From Nonomuraea turkmeniaca (lineage in GTDB: Bacteria > Actinomycetota > Actinomycetes > Streptosporangiales > Streptosporangiaceae): a DNA stretch of 44,056 nt. The notes below the pieces were generated by a model. The model made no database searches. It was given only the letters and a program-made list of their open reading frames with translations, and had not been told where the DNA came from. Position 1 is the first letter of the stretch. Each line of letters opens with the position of its first letter. A program made the position numbers and the translations under genes. The stretch is taken from the NCBI RefSeq assembly GCF_005889735.1, contig NZ_VCKY01000069.1, forward strand, positions 1 through 44,056, given 5' to 3'. This document shows positions 24,648 to 33,026 of this stretch, in pieces.

Positions 24648-25297
24648 ACCGCGTGCTCATCGCCGAGGACCTCTACCTGCTCAGGGACGGGCTGGTCCAC
24701 CTGCTGCAGGCCCACGGCTTCACGGTGGTCGCCGCCGTGGAGTCCGGCCCCGAGCTGCTGAAGGGCCTGCTCGAGCTGCGCCCGGACGTCTCGATCGTCG
24801 ACGTGCGGCTGCCGCCCACGTTCACCGACGAGGGCCTGCAGGCCGCGCTCGCAGCCAGGAAGTCCGTGCCCGGCCTGCCGATCCTCGTGCTGTCCCAGCA
24901 CGTCGAACAGCTGTACGCCCGGGAGTTGCTGGCCGACGGCTCCGGCGGGATCGGCTACTTGCTCAAGGACCGGGTCTTCAACGCCGAGCAGTTCATCGAC
25001 GCGGTACGCAGGGTCGCAGCAGGCGGCACCGCCATGGACCCGGAGGTCATCGCCAAACTGCTGGCCAGCAACGCCAGGCACGAGCCGCTGGCCGCCCTCA
25101 CGCCTCGGGAGCGTGAGGTGCTCGAGGCCATGGCGGAGGGTCGCTCCAACGCGGCGATCTCCCAGCGGCTCTACCTCAGCGAGAGCGCCGTGGCCAAGCA
25201 CACCGCCAACATCTTCGCCAAGCTGGGCCTCGCGCCGTCGGACGACGACAACCGGCGCGTGCTGGCCGTGCTCGCGTACCTCAACAGCCGCGGCTGA
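24644..25297 (+). CDS. NarL/LuxR-type response regulator
   Basis: A 217-residue regulator with a receiver domain (residues 1-120, phospho-acceptor Asp53 in SIVDVRLPP, Lys in YLLKDRV) and a C-terminal LuxR HTH (LTPREREVLEAMAEGRSNAAIS...SAVAKHTANIFAKLGL). It is coupled to the kinase through ATGA. It probably binds the intergenic region of the ABC exporter. The receiver contains a longer loop after the Asp (PPTFTDEGLQAA), usual in this actinobacterial subgroup. Confidence 0.93.
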   Translation: MNRVLIAEDLYLLRDGLVHLLQAHGFTVVAAVESGPELLKGLLELRPDVSIVDVRLPPTFTDEGLQAALAARKSVPGLPILVLSQHVEQLYARELLADGSGGIGYLLKDRVFNAEQFIDAVRRVAAGGTAMDPEVIAKLLASNARHEPLAALTPREREVLEAMAEGRSNAAISQRLYLSESAVAKHTANIFAKLGLAPSDDDNRRVLAVLAYLNSRG

Positions 25298-25370
25298 ACG
25301 GCCTGGCCCTGGGTTGTCGGTCCTCTCGGCTATTTTCATAGAGGCACGGCACGACGAAGGGGTGTAACAG

Positions 25371-26468
25371 GTGAAAATCCGGGTTAACCGCGATGTACTG
25401 GCAGACGCGGTGGCGTGGGCTGCCCGAGTCCTGCCCAGCCGCCCTGTGGTGCCCGTCCTGTCCGGGCTCCTGCTGGAGGCGGGCGAGAGCCTGAGCCTGT
25501 CCGCGTTCGACTACGACGTCTCGGCCCGGGCCGTGATCGACGCCGACGTGGCCGAGGAGGGCAGCGTGCTGATCCCCGGCCGGTTGCTGGCCGAGATCAG
25601 CCGGAGCCTGCCCGCCGAGGACGTGGAGATCGTCACCGAGGGTCCCGAGGCGGTGCTGACCTGCGGGAGCGCCGAGTTCGGGCTCGTCACGATGCCGGTC
25701 GAGGACTTCCCGACGTTGCCCACGATGCCCCCTGCCATCGGCGCCGTCGGGGGCGGCGTGTTCGCCTCGGCCGTCGGCCAGGTGGCGCCCGCCGCCAGCC
25801 GCGACGACACGCTGCCGATGCTCACCGGCATCAGGGTCGACATCGAGGGCGAGTCCTTGGCGATGGCGGCGACCGACCGTTACCGCATCGCCGCCCGCGA
25901 CTTCACCTGGCGTCCGGCCGGTCCTGACGTGGCCGTCTCCGCCATGGTGCCGGCGCGGGTGCTGGTCGAGGTGGCCAAGTCGCTGCGCGGTGGCGAGGTG
26001 TCGATCGCGATGGGTGACGGGGTGGCGGGGTTCGAGAGCGTGGGGCGCAGCACGACCGTGCGGCTGCTCGACGAGCAGTTCATCGACTACCGCGCCAGGC
26101 TGACCAGCGACTGGTCGATCAGGGCCGACGTGCCGGTGACGCCGTTCGTCAACGCGATCAAGCGGGTGGCCCTGGTGGCCGAGCGCAACACCGCGATCCG
26201 GCTGTCGTTCACGCAAGGGCAGGTGCTGATCCAGGCGGGCGGCGGCGACATCGGGCGCGGGACCGAGGTGGTCGAGTGCGAGCTGCGTGGTGAGGACATC
26301 CAGATCGCCTTCCAGTCGCAGTTCCTGCTGGACGGGCTGGTGGGGCTCGAGAGCGACCTGGCCCGCATCAACATGGAGTCGCCGACCAGGCCCGCCCTGA
26401 TCCAGGACGTCCCCGGCGACGCCGCCTCGTCCTTCCGCTATCTGGTCATGTCCCTCCGCCAGCCATAA
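25371..26468 (+). CDS. DNA polymerase III beta clamp paralogue
   Basis: A 365-residue three-domain sliding clamp: MKIRVNRDVLADAVAWAARVLPSRP... resembles DnaN, with the later TLPMLTGIRVDIEG and MAATDRYRIAARDF blocks and VALVAERNTAIRLSF. It ends YLVMSLRQP rather than the usual YLLMPVR. The main dnaN sits beside dnaA at oriC, and neither dnaA nor recF is here, so this is probably a second clamp like that known in Streptomyces. The start is GTG 25371 with GAAGGGG upstream. It stands alone between a response regulator and a MarR gene; its polymerase partner is unknown. The 215-bp gap after it holds nothing I can support. Confidence 0.85.
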   Translation: MKIRVNRDVLADAVAWAARVLPSRPVVPVLSGLLLEAGESLSLSAFDYDVSARAVIDADVAEEGSVLIPGRLLAEISRSLPAEDVEIVTEGPEAVLTCGSAEFGLVTMPVEDFPTLPTMPPAIGAVGGGVFASAVGQVAPAASRDDTLPMLTGIRVDIEGESLAMAATDRYRIAARDFTWRPAGPDVAVSAMVPARVLVEVAKSLRGGEVSIAMGDGVAGFESVGRSTTVRLLDEQFIDYRARLTSDWSIRADVPVTPFVNAIKRVALVAERNTAIRLSFTQGQVLIQAGGGDIGRGTEVVECELRGEDIQIAFQSQFLLDGLVGLESDLARINMESPTRPALIQDVPGDAASSFRYLVMSLRQP

Positions 26469-26683
26469 ACCCCCCTTTTCTTGTACGGCAAGCCAGCGAG
26501 GCACCACCCGCCGCACGGGGTCGACGGCCTCCAGGGAGACGCCATCTGACCCGCACAGCGTCGGCCGCCGCAACGGCGCATGTGCACCAATGCCTCCCTA
26601 CATGCGTGACCGCTGCTTCGGCTGGAGCATGAGCATGCCCGTTCACCGCGCGGCGGGCCGCATAAGGGCACGTCGTCGGGCCA

Positions 26684-27184
26684 TCACTCCGCTGGAGTCG
26701 CGGTGGACGAACCGGCCCGGCCTTGGGCCGTCTGGCGGTCGGCGACCTCCTTGAAGACCCGCTTGAAGTCGGCGTACGCCCGCTCACCCACCACCCGCGC
26801 ATGCTCGGCCTCCATCTCGGCGAGGATCGCGTCCGACTTGACCATGTGATCCCGCCCCTTCTCGGTGGGCACGATCAACTTGGCCCGCCGATCGGCCGGG
26901 TCCGGCCGCCGTTCCACGTATCCGAGCTCCACCAGCTCGTCCACCAGCGTGCCGATCACCTGCTTGTGCTGCCCGGACTGCGCCGCCAGGTCGGTGGCTC
27001 TGCTGCCTTCCTCGTCCAGGTACGCCATCACCGCACCGTGCCGCGGCCGCAGCCGCGGATGCCCCTGCTGGCTCAGCCTGGTGAACAGCTCCCGCTGCAG
27101 GCTGAAAAGGGTCCGGCTGGACAGGATGCCGAGATCGGGCTCCTCCTGCTTGCGCTGGCTCCTGCGCACCCTCACACTCTCCAA
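26684..27184 (-). CDS. MarR family transcriptional regulator
   Basis: A 166-residue MarR protein: helices, then the winged HTH (GAVMAYLDEEGSRATDLAAQSGQHKQVIGTLVDELVELGYVERRPDPADRRAKLIVPTEKG) and a C-terminal helix. It likely represses itself and the divergent ABM/NmrA operon. The longest frame starts at TTG 27184; GTG 27175 is an alternative closer to a GGAGAG ribosome binding site. A 13-bp palindrome overlaps the start. Confidence 0.9.
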   Translation of the reverse strand: MESVRVRRSQRKQEEPDLGILSSRTLFSLQRELFTRLSQQGHPRLRPRHGAVMAYLDEEGSRATDLAAQSGQHKQVIGTLVDELVELGYVERRPDPADRRAKLIVPTEKGRDHMVKSDAILAEMEAEHARVVGERAYADFKRVFKEVADRQTAQGRAGSSTATPAE

Positions 27185-27224
27185 TTAGTCACTAATCTTG
27201 ACCGTCACTAACCATTACTATAGT
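27184..27224. promoter_or_regulatory. MarR operator and promoter of the ABM/NmrA operon
   Basis: ATTAGT-C-ACTAAT (27184-27196) is a perfect palindrome, and a gtcactaa direct repeat copies half of it at 27205. A TTGACC -35 (27198-27203) and TATAGT -10 (27219-27224), spaced 15 bp, point rightward to an ATG 9 bp later. A regulator bound here would block the -35 and the marR start. Confidence 0.6.
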
Positions 27225-27233
27225 GTCCATGGC

Positions 27234-27524
27234 ATGACGACAACGGTGGAACTCACCAGGTTCCGCGTCGCGCCGGACCGTGCCGACCGGCTCCTGGCGG
27301 CACGCCCGGCGATGATCGCGGACTTCCAAGCCGATCGGGCGGGTTTCCTGAGCGCCAAGCTGGTTCGCGTGTCCGACGACGAGTGGCTGGACATCGTGGA
27401 GTGGCGCACACCGGAGGACTTCGCCGCCTCCCGCGCCAAGGGCGCCAACCTGCCCGGCATCCGGGCCTTTTTCGACCTGATCGACGAGCTCGTGTCCATG
27501 GAAGAGGGGACCACCATACGATGA
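27234..27524 (+). CDS. Antibiotic biosynthesis monooxygenase (ABM) domain protein
   Basis: A 96-residue dimeric alpha/beta-barrel type protein: MTTTVELTRFRVAPDRADRLLAARPAMIADFQ, then FLSAKLVRVSDDEWLDIVEWRTPEDFAAS. ABM proteins include heme-degrading and quinol-modifying enzymes and many of unknown role. The start is ATG 27234, near the predicted transcription start, so translation may be leaderless. It is translationally coupled to the next gene (ATGA at 27521). Confidence 0.75.
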   Translation: MTTTVELTRFRVAPDRADRLLAARPAMIADFQADRAGFLSAKLVRVSDDEWLDIVEWRTPEDFAASRAKGANLPGIRAFFDLIDELVSMEEGTTIR

Positions 27525-28360
27525 CCATCCTGATCACGGGTGCCACCGGCACCGTTTCCACCGCCGTGCTGCGCTCGTTGTCCGGCACGGACGATGTGCG
27601 GGTCCTGGTGCGTGACGCGGCGAAGGCGCCGTCGGGTGTGGAGGTGGCGGTCGGTGACTTGGACGATCCCGCCACGCTCGACCAGGCGTTCAAGGGCGTG
27701 GACACGTTGTGGCTGCTGACCGCGATGGGCCCGCAGGCGCCCCACGCCAGCATGAACGCCGTCTGGGCGGCCAGGAAGGCCGGGGTTGGGCACGTCGTGC
27801 GCATGTCGGCCATCGGGGCGGCCCATGACGCGCCGACCCGCAACGGCCGCCTGCACGCCCTGTCCGACGTCGAGCTCGCGGCCTCGGGCCTCGACTGGAC
27901 CGTCATCCGCCCGGCCTTCTTCATGCAGAACCTTTTCGGCTCGGTGAACGGCGACACCCTCTACGGCGGGACGGGCGAGGGCAGGCTGGGCCTGATCGAC
28001 GTACGCGACATCGGCGACTTCGCCGCCGCGGTCCTGCGTGATCCGGCGCCGCACAGGGGCAAGACCTACACTCTCACGGGCCCGGCCAGCATCTCACTGC
28101 GGGACGCGGCCGCGGCACTGGGAGAGGTGTACGGCACGCCGATCGTGTACCAGCCGGTCACGCCGGACGAGGTACAACGTTCGATGCTGGCGGCAGGGTT
28201 GCCGGAGTGGATCGCGGCGGTCACCAAGGAGTACGTCACGGCGTACGCGCAGGGCTGGGGCGACTACACGACGCCGACGTTCGCGGAGGTGATGAGCCGC
28301 CCCGGCAGGTCATTCGCCGACTTCGCGAAGGACCACGCCGACCGGTTCAGGAGTCGGTGA
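27521..28360 (+). CDS. NmrA-like NAD(P)-binding oxidoreductase or redox sensor
   Basis: A 279-residue atypical short-chain dehydrogenase of the NmrA/QOR2 type: N-terminal MTILITGATGTVSTAVLRSL (GxxGxxG nucleotide-binding), VVRMSAIGAAHDAP, WTVIRPAFFMQNLF and a C-terminal substrate region. There is no clear YxxxK catalytic pair. It may reduce quinones or sense NADP(H), together with the ABM protein under MarR control. Its end overlaps the converging GntR gene by 14 nt. Confidence 0.85.
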   Translation: MTILITGATGTVSTAVLRSLSGTDDVRVLVRDAAKAPSGVEVAVGDLDDPATLDQAFKGVDTLWLLTAMGPQAPHASMNAVWAARKAGVGHVVRMSAIGAAHDAPTRNGRLHALSDVELAASGLDWTVIRPAFFMQNLFGSVNGDTLYGGTGEGRLGLIDVRDIGDFAAAVLRDPAPHRGKTYTLTGPASISLRDAAAALGEVYGTPIVYQPVTPDEVQRSMLAAGLPEWIAAVTKEYVTAYAQGWGDYTTPTFAEVMSRPGRSFADFAKDHADRFRSR

Positions 28361-29021
28361 GGGCGATGAGGATGTGCTCCATGCAGGCGTGGCCGGCCCG
28401 CTCCGCCGCCGCCGCGTCGCCGGCCGCGATGGCGCGGGCGATCGCGTCGTGCGGGATGTAGGTCTTGTTCAGCGACGTGCCCGCGGCCGTGATGCTGGCA
28501 CGCAGGGCCGCAGAGAAGTCCTCGTACAGGTCGATCAGCACGAGGTTGTGGGTGGCGTGCGCGACCGCCATGTGGAAGGCCAGGTCGGCCTCGACGAAGG
28601 AGTCGGGGTCGTCCAGCTCCCACGCGCGGTCCCGTTCGACCAGCGCCGCCTCGATGCGGACGATGTCCTCGTCGGTGCGCCGGGTGGCGGCCAGGCGCGC
28701 CGACTCGACCTCGAGCGCGCGGCGTACTTCGAGGATCTCCAGCTGCTCGGCCTGCTTGAGCCGCCGGAGCATGGCGCCGGACAGCTCACTGGTCGCGCGG
28801 ACGTAAGTGCCGTCCCCCTGACGGCACTCGAGCAGACCGGCGTGCGTGAGCGCGCGTACGGCCTCACGAACGGTGTTGCGACCCACCCCAAGTTGCTCGG
28901 CGAGCACGGTCTCGGTCGGGATCTTGCCGTTCATCTGCCACGACCCTGAGGTGATCTGCTCTTTGAGCTGGTCGATCACCTGGTCGACGAGCGAAGCCCG
29001 CTGCGCCGTACGCAGACTCAC
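28347..29021 (-). CDS. GntR family regulator, FadR/FCD subgroup
   Basis: A 224-residue regulator: N-terminal winged helix (LVDQVIDQLKEQITSGSWQMNGKIPTETVLAEQLGVGRNTVREAVRALTHAGLL) and an all-helical FCD ligand domain with metal-binding His residues (FHMAVAHATHN, AIAAGDAAAAERAGHACMEH). It probably responds to an organic acid. No metabolic operon lies next to it, so its target is either itself or remote. A small palindrome lies upstream. Confidence 0.9.
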   Translation of the reverse strand: MSLRTAQRASLVDQVIDQLKEQITSGSWQMNGKIPTETVLAEQLGVGRNTVREAVRALTHAGLLECRQGDGTYVRATSELSGAMLRRLKQAEQLEILEVRRALEVESARLAATRRTDEDIVRIEAALVERDRAWELDDPDSFVEADLAFHMAVAHATHNLVLIDLYEDFSAALRASITAAGTSLNKTYIPHDAIARAIAAGDAAAAERAGHACMEHILIALTDS

Positions 29022-29056
29022 AGTCCGCCTCCTCCGGGGAAACCAATCATCCTATG

Positions 29057-29067
29057 AGTCAATGACT
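29057..29067. promoter_or_regulatory. Small palindrome upstream of gntR
   Basis: AGTCA-A-TGACT, 36 bp before the start of the leftward gntR gene, lies in an unusually AT-rich 100-bp stretch. It could be an autoregulatory GntR site; it is short and could arise by chance. Confidence 0.3.
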
Positions 29068-29121
29068 GGTAGACCCTAATTATTCCAGACTCAAAAGCCA
29101 AATCTGGAACTCCCAGGCGGT

Positions 29122-30465
29122 TCAGCGGGAAACTATGACGTCAGCCGTAACTCCCGCCATGGCAGAGCGAACTCCGGCGGCTTCGAGGGCCTTACGATAT
29201 GCGGCCGTCTGCTGTGTCACAGACCCGGCCCTGCCGTAAAGATCACCCAGCTCCCGCCAGCAGCGAGCGACCTGCCGGTCCGAGCCGAACACCGGCCGGT
29301 CCAGCGCGGTCAGCGTCCGGTGCGCCGTCGCGAGGTCCGCCGAGGCGTCCTGGTCCTGGTCGAGCGCCACGGTGGCGAGCACGAGGCGTGCTTCGGCAGC
29401 CGTGGTCCCCGCCTGGTCGGACGACGGCTCCAGCGCCGCACCGGCCAACTGGACGGCCCGTGCGGGGTCGCCGGCCCGCAGGCTGACCCGCGCGTGCACG
29501 ATCAGGCTTTCGCCGTGCTCGCGCGCGGCCGCGGGGAAACCGGCGAAGACCTGGGAGGCGGCCGAAATGAGCCGCTCGGCCTCGTCGATCGGCGCGGTGT
29601 CCATCCTGGACCAATGCACGGCGGCCCGGGCGAGCTGCAGCGCGAGCCGGGACTCGCGACCCGCCATGATCGCGTCGTCGGCCAGGCGCACCGCCAGCGC
29701 CGAGTCCTCACCTGCGGCGGCCTCGGCACTCGCGTGCCACAACGTGCGGATCTCTCCGGAACGGTCCATAACCTGAGGAACGCCGGTGGTGTCCAGCACC
29801 CGCTTGACGTACGTCAGCTCGGGGGAGTCGTGCTCATGCTCGCCGCGTGCCTGGATGAGCGCGGTGGCCAGGTCGACGGCGATCTCGCCCTCGGTGATGG
29901 ACAGCCGCTCGGCCTGCTCCAGCGCGTACGCGGCCAGATCGCGAGCGCGCAGCCGGTCGCCGGCCCGCTGGTAGCAGCGGCTCAGCGCGATGGTGAGCGG
30001 GAGGTCGGCCAGCCGCTCGGGGTGAGCCGCGGCCTCCCTGCGCAGACGCTCGAAGGCCTCTACCGCCTGGCCGAGCCGACCCTGGGCCTCGAGTGCACGC
30101 GCCCGGCCGAACCGGGCCTGCGCGGTCAGCATGGCGTTTTCCTCGTCGGCCGCCTTCACGATCTCCGTGAAGCGGTCGGCGGCGACGGCGGGGTCACCGT
30201 GCTGAAGCTCGAGCTCGGCGTGCCGCAGCCCGAGCTCGGTGTCGATGCGCTGCCGAGGCTCGATCCCGTGAAGGAGGAACTCGGTCGTGCATCCGAGCCG
30301 CTCGGCCAGCAGCCGAGCCACGACAGGAGTCGGCGTGCGCTTGCCCGACTCAATGAGCGAGACATAACTGTCAGACAGGTCGGGCCCGGCCAGCTGGGCC
30401 TGCGACATCCGCCTGTTAAGCCGCAGTCCACGGACGCGGTCACCGATGGTTCCCTGACTCGGCAT
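29122..30465 (-). CDS. XRE-type regulator with long TPR-like C-terminus
   Basis: A 447-residue protein: an N-terminal Cro/C1 HTH (GDRVRGLRLNRRMSQAQLAGPDLSDSYVSLIESGKRTPTPVVARLLAERLG, about 5-60), followed by about 370 residues of Ala/Leu/Arg-rich helical hairpins typical of tetratricopeptide repeats. Such architectures act as peptide- or protein-sensing regulators in actinobacteria. The start is ATG 30465 (MPSQGTIG); a TTG four codons upstream is possible. The gene lies downstream of the PH-domain gene with a 96-bp, AT-richer gap. The regulon is unknown. Confidence 0.8.
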   Translation of the reverse strand: MPSQGTIGDRVRGLRLNRRMSQAQLAGPDLSDSYVSLIESGKRTPTPVVARLLAERLGCTTEFLLHGIEPRQRIDTELGLRHAELELQHGDPAVAADRFTEIVKAADEENAMLTAQARFGRARALEAQGRLGQAVEAFERLRREAAAHPERLADLPLTIALSRCYQRAGDRLRARDLAAYALEQAERLSITEGEIAVDLATALIQARGEHEHDSPELTYVKRVLDTTGVPQVMDRSGEIRTLWHASAEAAAGEDSALAVRLADDAIMAGRESRLALQLARAAVHWSRMDTAPIDEAERLISAASQVFAGFPAAAREHGESLIVHARVSLRAGDPARAVQLAGAALEPSSDQAGTTAAEARLVLATVALDQDQDASADLATAHRTLTALDRPVFGSDRQVARCWRELGDLYGRAGSVTQQTAAYRKALEAAGVRSAMAGVTADVIVSR

Positions 30466-30561
30466 CTCATCTCTCAAGGCGGGGAAGGGTCAACAACACG
30501 CAATGATTGCATGAAGTAGCCGAATCTGGTATCCCCGCGTGAAGAATTCTCCACCCAGAGA

Positions 30562-31095
30562 TTAATCGTCGCTGTCGTCCTTGCTGGGGAAAAGCATCTG
30601 GCAGACCTCGAGGTACAAGGTCTCCGGATACGGGATGTACTCGACTGTTGACAGAGCTTGGTCCTGACCGGCCGATTCCAGGATGAACTCTCCGTAACCG
30701 AGCATGCGCCCAAGGAGAGTTCTCTGGAAGCTCATGTCAGTGACCTTGCCCAAGGGCATCATCGCGACCTTGCGAGTAATGAGGCCGGTGGTGAGCAACA
30801 TCCGTTTCGAGGTCACCACAAAGTAATCGACTGACCACTCCGCGACTTTCCATACAAAACGGATCAGCAACAGGAGCCACAACCACCACACGACGACGAG
30901 CGCCGTGCCGCCTCCCTGGTTGTCCCCGAAGAACTTGCTGAGGAGGCCGGCGACGATCAAGCCGGCGAACACCTCGGCGACCGGGCGGAGCAAGACGGCA
31001 GGATGCCGCCGCACCATGAGATGTTGTTGTTCGGTGGGGAGGAGGTAGCGACTGACCGACGCGGGGGCAGAGTCCCCGTGGGTCACAAGTCTCAT
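30562..31095 (-). CDS. PH-domain (bPH2/DUF304) membrane protein
   Basis: A 177-residue protein: polar N-terminus with LLPTEQQHLMVRRHPAVLLRP, two hydrophobic helices (about 36-55 and 65-85), then a bacterial PH domain (VDYFVVTSKRMLLTTGLITRKVAMMPLGKVTDMSFQRTLLGRMLGYGEFILES). It has an acidic C-terminus (KDDSDD). The PH fold is on the cytosolic side and may organise protein or lipid contacts. Its ATG overlaps the stop of a 52-residue upstream gene (ATGA), which implies coupled synthesis. Confidence 0.85.
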   Translation of the reverse strand: MRLVTHGDSAPASVSRYLLPTEQQHLMVRRHPAVLLRPVAEVFAGLIVAGLLSKFFGDNQGGGTALVVVWWLWLLLLIRFVWKVAEWSVDYFVVTSKRMLLTTGLITRKVAMMPLGKVTDMSFQRTLLGRMLGYGEFILESAGQDQALSTVEYIPYPETLYLEVCQMLFPSKDDSDD

Positions 31096-31250
31096 GAGAG
31101 GTTGTTCACAAATTGGGCCAGTGAGTCGGCCGCGTTGAACACCGTGTCGAACGCCCCCTTCACCGCATCAGCGGCGTCTGCTGGTCGAGCCATGAGGTAG
31201 TACGCCACAAATGCGATACCACCGTATGTGAGGACTTTTTTGACCTGCAC
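31092..31250 (-). CDS. Small protein, 52 residues, coupled to PH-domain gene
   Basis: Starts at GTG 31250, with a perfect GGAGG 5 nt upstream (31256-31260), giving MQVKKVLTYGGIAFVAYYLMARP followed by an amphipathic Ala-rich helix (ADAVKGAFDTVFNAADSLAQFVNNLS). One membrane helix with a short C-terminal amphipathic segment is predicted. A longer frame from 31280 is open but lacks a ribosome binding site. The tight ATGA link to the PH-domain protein suggests they act together. The family is not known to me. Confidence 0.65.
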   Translation of the reverse strand: MQVKKVLTYGGIAFVAYYLMARPADAADAVKGAFDTVFNAADSLAQFVNNLS

Positions 31251-31346
31251 CGTCGCCTCCGTGCCGCTTACCCACTCCACCCGCCGTATACATTACCCAC
31301 CCCGATGCCGGGGTAAAGGTGTCTTAGCGGGTTGGTTCTGATCTTG

Positions 31347-31622
31347 TTAGCCCCGTTCGCTGGCCACCAGGGCCAGGACGTGAAGGTGCTTGCGAGCGAT
31401 GCGCTCGACAAGGCTGGGATGGGCGTAGCCGGTGACCTCCAGCGCACCGTAGTGTGCCGCCTCGACGCAGCGCGTCACCGTGGTGGTGGAGTGGATGCCT
31501 GCGAACTCCTCGCGCAGCATCGCCTCGACCTCCGCGTACGGAGTCGGATCCCCCTCGATGTGCTCGTTCACGAGAACACCTCGGCACCGGGCATGTAGCT
31601 CATCGTGCTCCCCCATGCGCAT
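31347..31622 (-). CDS. Small three-helix-type protein
   Basis: A 91-residue acidic protein (MRMGEHDELHARCRGVL..., EEFAGIHSTTTVTRCVEAAHYGALEVTGYAHPSLVERIARKHLHVLAL). It looks like the actinobacterial 'three-helix bundle dimerization' small proteins, a recollection and not a search result. I start it at ATG 31622 with GGGAAGG about 10 nt upstream; GTG 31655 is also open and lies close to a CATAAT hexamer, which would make it leaderless. Function unknown. Confidence 0.6.
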   Translation of the reverse strand: MRMGEHDELHARCRGVLVNEHIEGDPTPYAEVEAMLREEFAGIHSTTTVTRCVEAAHYGALEVTGYAHPSLVERIARKHLHVLALVASERG

Positions 31623-31706
31623 GCGGAAGTTGCCTTCCCGTCTCTTCGTACCCACCTAACCACATTATGTAACGAAGCGACGACACAGAGTGAGGAAACG
31701 TATGGC

Positions 31707-32345
31707 TCAGACGACGCCGTAGAGGCGGTCGCCCGCGTCGCCGAGCCCCGGAACGATGTAGCCGCGCTCGTTGAGCCGCTCGTCGAGGGCGGCGGTCACC
31801 ACGCGGATCGGCCGGCCGGAGTTGGCGAACACCTTGTCCATATAGGCCAGCCCCTCCGGGGCGGCCAGCAGGCAGATGGCCGTGACGTCCACGGCGCCTC
31901 GTTCGAACAGGAACTGCACGGCCGCCGCCAGCGTCCCTCCGGTGGCCAGCATGGGGTCGACCACGAAGCACTGCCGACCGGACAGGTCGTCGGGCAGGCG
32001 CGTGGCGTACGTCTCCGCCTGCAACGTGGACTCGTTGCGGATCATGCCGAGGAACCCCACCTCGGCCGTGGGCAGCAGCCTCGTCATGCCGTCGAGCATG
32101 CCGAGCCCGGCGCGCAGGATCGGCACGACCAGCGGGGACGGCTTGGCCATCCGCACGCCCCTGGCGGGCGCGACAGGCGTCTCGACGGTGACGTCGGTGA
32201 CGCGCACGTCGCGGGTGGCCTCGTACGCCAGCAGCGTCACCAGCTCGTCCGCGAGCCTGCGGAAGGTAGGTGAGTCGGTGCGGACATCGCGCAGCGTGGT
32301 CAGCTTGTGCGCCACGAGCGGATGATCAACGACGAGGGTCTCCAT
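31707..32345 (-). CDS. upp: Uracil phosphoribosyltransferase
   Basis: Salvages uracil: uracil + PRPP gives UMP. The 212-residue protein starts METLVVDHPLVAHKLTTLRD and has the PRPP loop (CFVVDPMLATGGTLAAAV) and the C-terminal uracil-binding segment ending GYIVPGLGDAGDRLYGVV. The normal family length is about 210. There is no Shine-Dalgarno before the ATG at 32345. The divergent 147-bp gap to the TadA-associated gene holds the promoters of both. Confidence 0.95.
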   Translation of the reverse strand: METLVVDHPLVAHKLTTLRDVRTDSPTFRRLADELVTLLAYEATRDVRVTDVTVETPVAPARGVRMAKPSPLVVPILRAGLGMLDGMTRLLPTAEVGFLGMIRNESTLQAETYATRLPDDLSGRQCFVVDPMLATGGTLAAAVQFLFERGAVDVTAICLLAAPEGLAYMDKVFANSGRPIRVVTAALDERLNERGYIVPGLGDAGDRLYGVV

Positions 32346-32492
32346 GGAGGGCAACGCTATCTTGTGGGGCGAGAGGCAGCACCTCGCGGTATTGGTTTTG
32401 ATCACAATTTGGTCGGAGAGGCACACGCCTGGTGGCCGGTTCTGGAACGATTGGGTGCTGGTGATATCTGTCGGGTCTGAGATCGGGTGGGC

Positions 32493-33008
32493 ATGGCGAT
32501 GACAGACGAAGATGCGCTCGACTTCGCCATCGTGATCTATCGCGAGGACGATCGCTGGGATGCCGAGTTGCTGCCCGCCACGCTGACGTCCGATCTGAAG
32601 GGACTGATCCACGCCCTGCGGCAGCAGCCCAGCGAGAGCGCCACGATCGGCCTGGTCGCCGTGGGGGACGAGTTCTTCGTGGCACTGCGGGTGCTGGGCG
32701 ATCGGGTGAGCGTCTTCCTTTCCGACATCGCCGCCTCATGGGACTTCCCGCTCGCGCGTGAGGTGCTCGACTATCTGGACGTTCCCGTACCGGACGAGGA
32801 GGAGCTCGACGAGATCCTCCTGGACGAGGAGACCGTGCTCCCCGCCGGAGATCTGTCGATCTTCGCCGATCTCGGGTTGGACGAGATGGAGCTGGGCATC
32901 CTCTCCGGCGACATCGATCTGCTTCCCGAAGATGTGTTGTCCAGCATCGCCGCGCGACTCGGCTTCTCCGAGCCGTTCGAGCGGGCCATCGAATCGGTCT
33001 TCGGCTGA
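32493..33008 (+). CDS. TadA-associated protein, copy 1
   Basis: A 171-residue acidic protein of the 'tRNA adenosine deaminase-associated' family, named for its conserved place before tadA. Features: ALDFAIVIYREDDRWDAELLP, a Tyr/Phe-rich core (GDEFFVALRVLGDRVSVFLSD), and an Asp/Glu-rich second half ending LPEDVLSSIAARLGFSEPFERAI. GTG 32487 and ATG 32499 are alternative starts. The next gene is a paralogue 18 bp away. The function is unproven; a chaperone or regulator of TadA is a guess from linkage. Confidence 0.8.
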   Translation: MAMTDEDALDFAIVIYREDDRWDAELLPATLTSDLKGLIHALRQQPSESATIGLVAVGDEFFVALRVLGDRVSVFLSDIAASWDFPLAREVLDYLDVPVPDEEELDEILLDEETVLPAGDLSIFADLGLDEMELGILSGDIDLLPEDVLSSIAARLGFSEPFERAIESVFG

Positions 33009-33026
33009 CCCCCTGGAGCGCGGAAC

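Noticed and set aside
23660..25339. 559-codon minus-strand frame opposite kinase and regulator
   Set aside because: Shadow frame; the plus strand carries complete two-component motifs.
26469..26683. Possible small gene after the second beta clamp
   Set aside because: Open frames here are extensions of antisense shadows; no ribosome binding site or coherent codon use was seen.
31299..31314. Hairpin accccg/cggggt as terminator of the small three-helix gene
   Set aside because: Six-bp stem without T-run, overlapping the probable promoter of the 52-residue gene; too weak to list.
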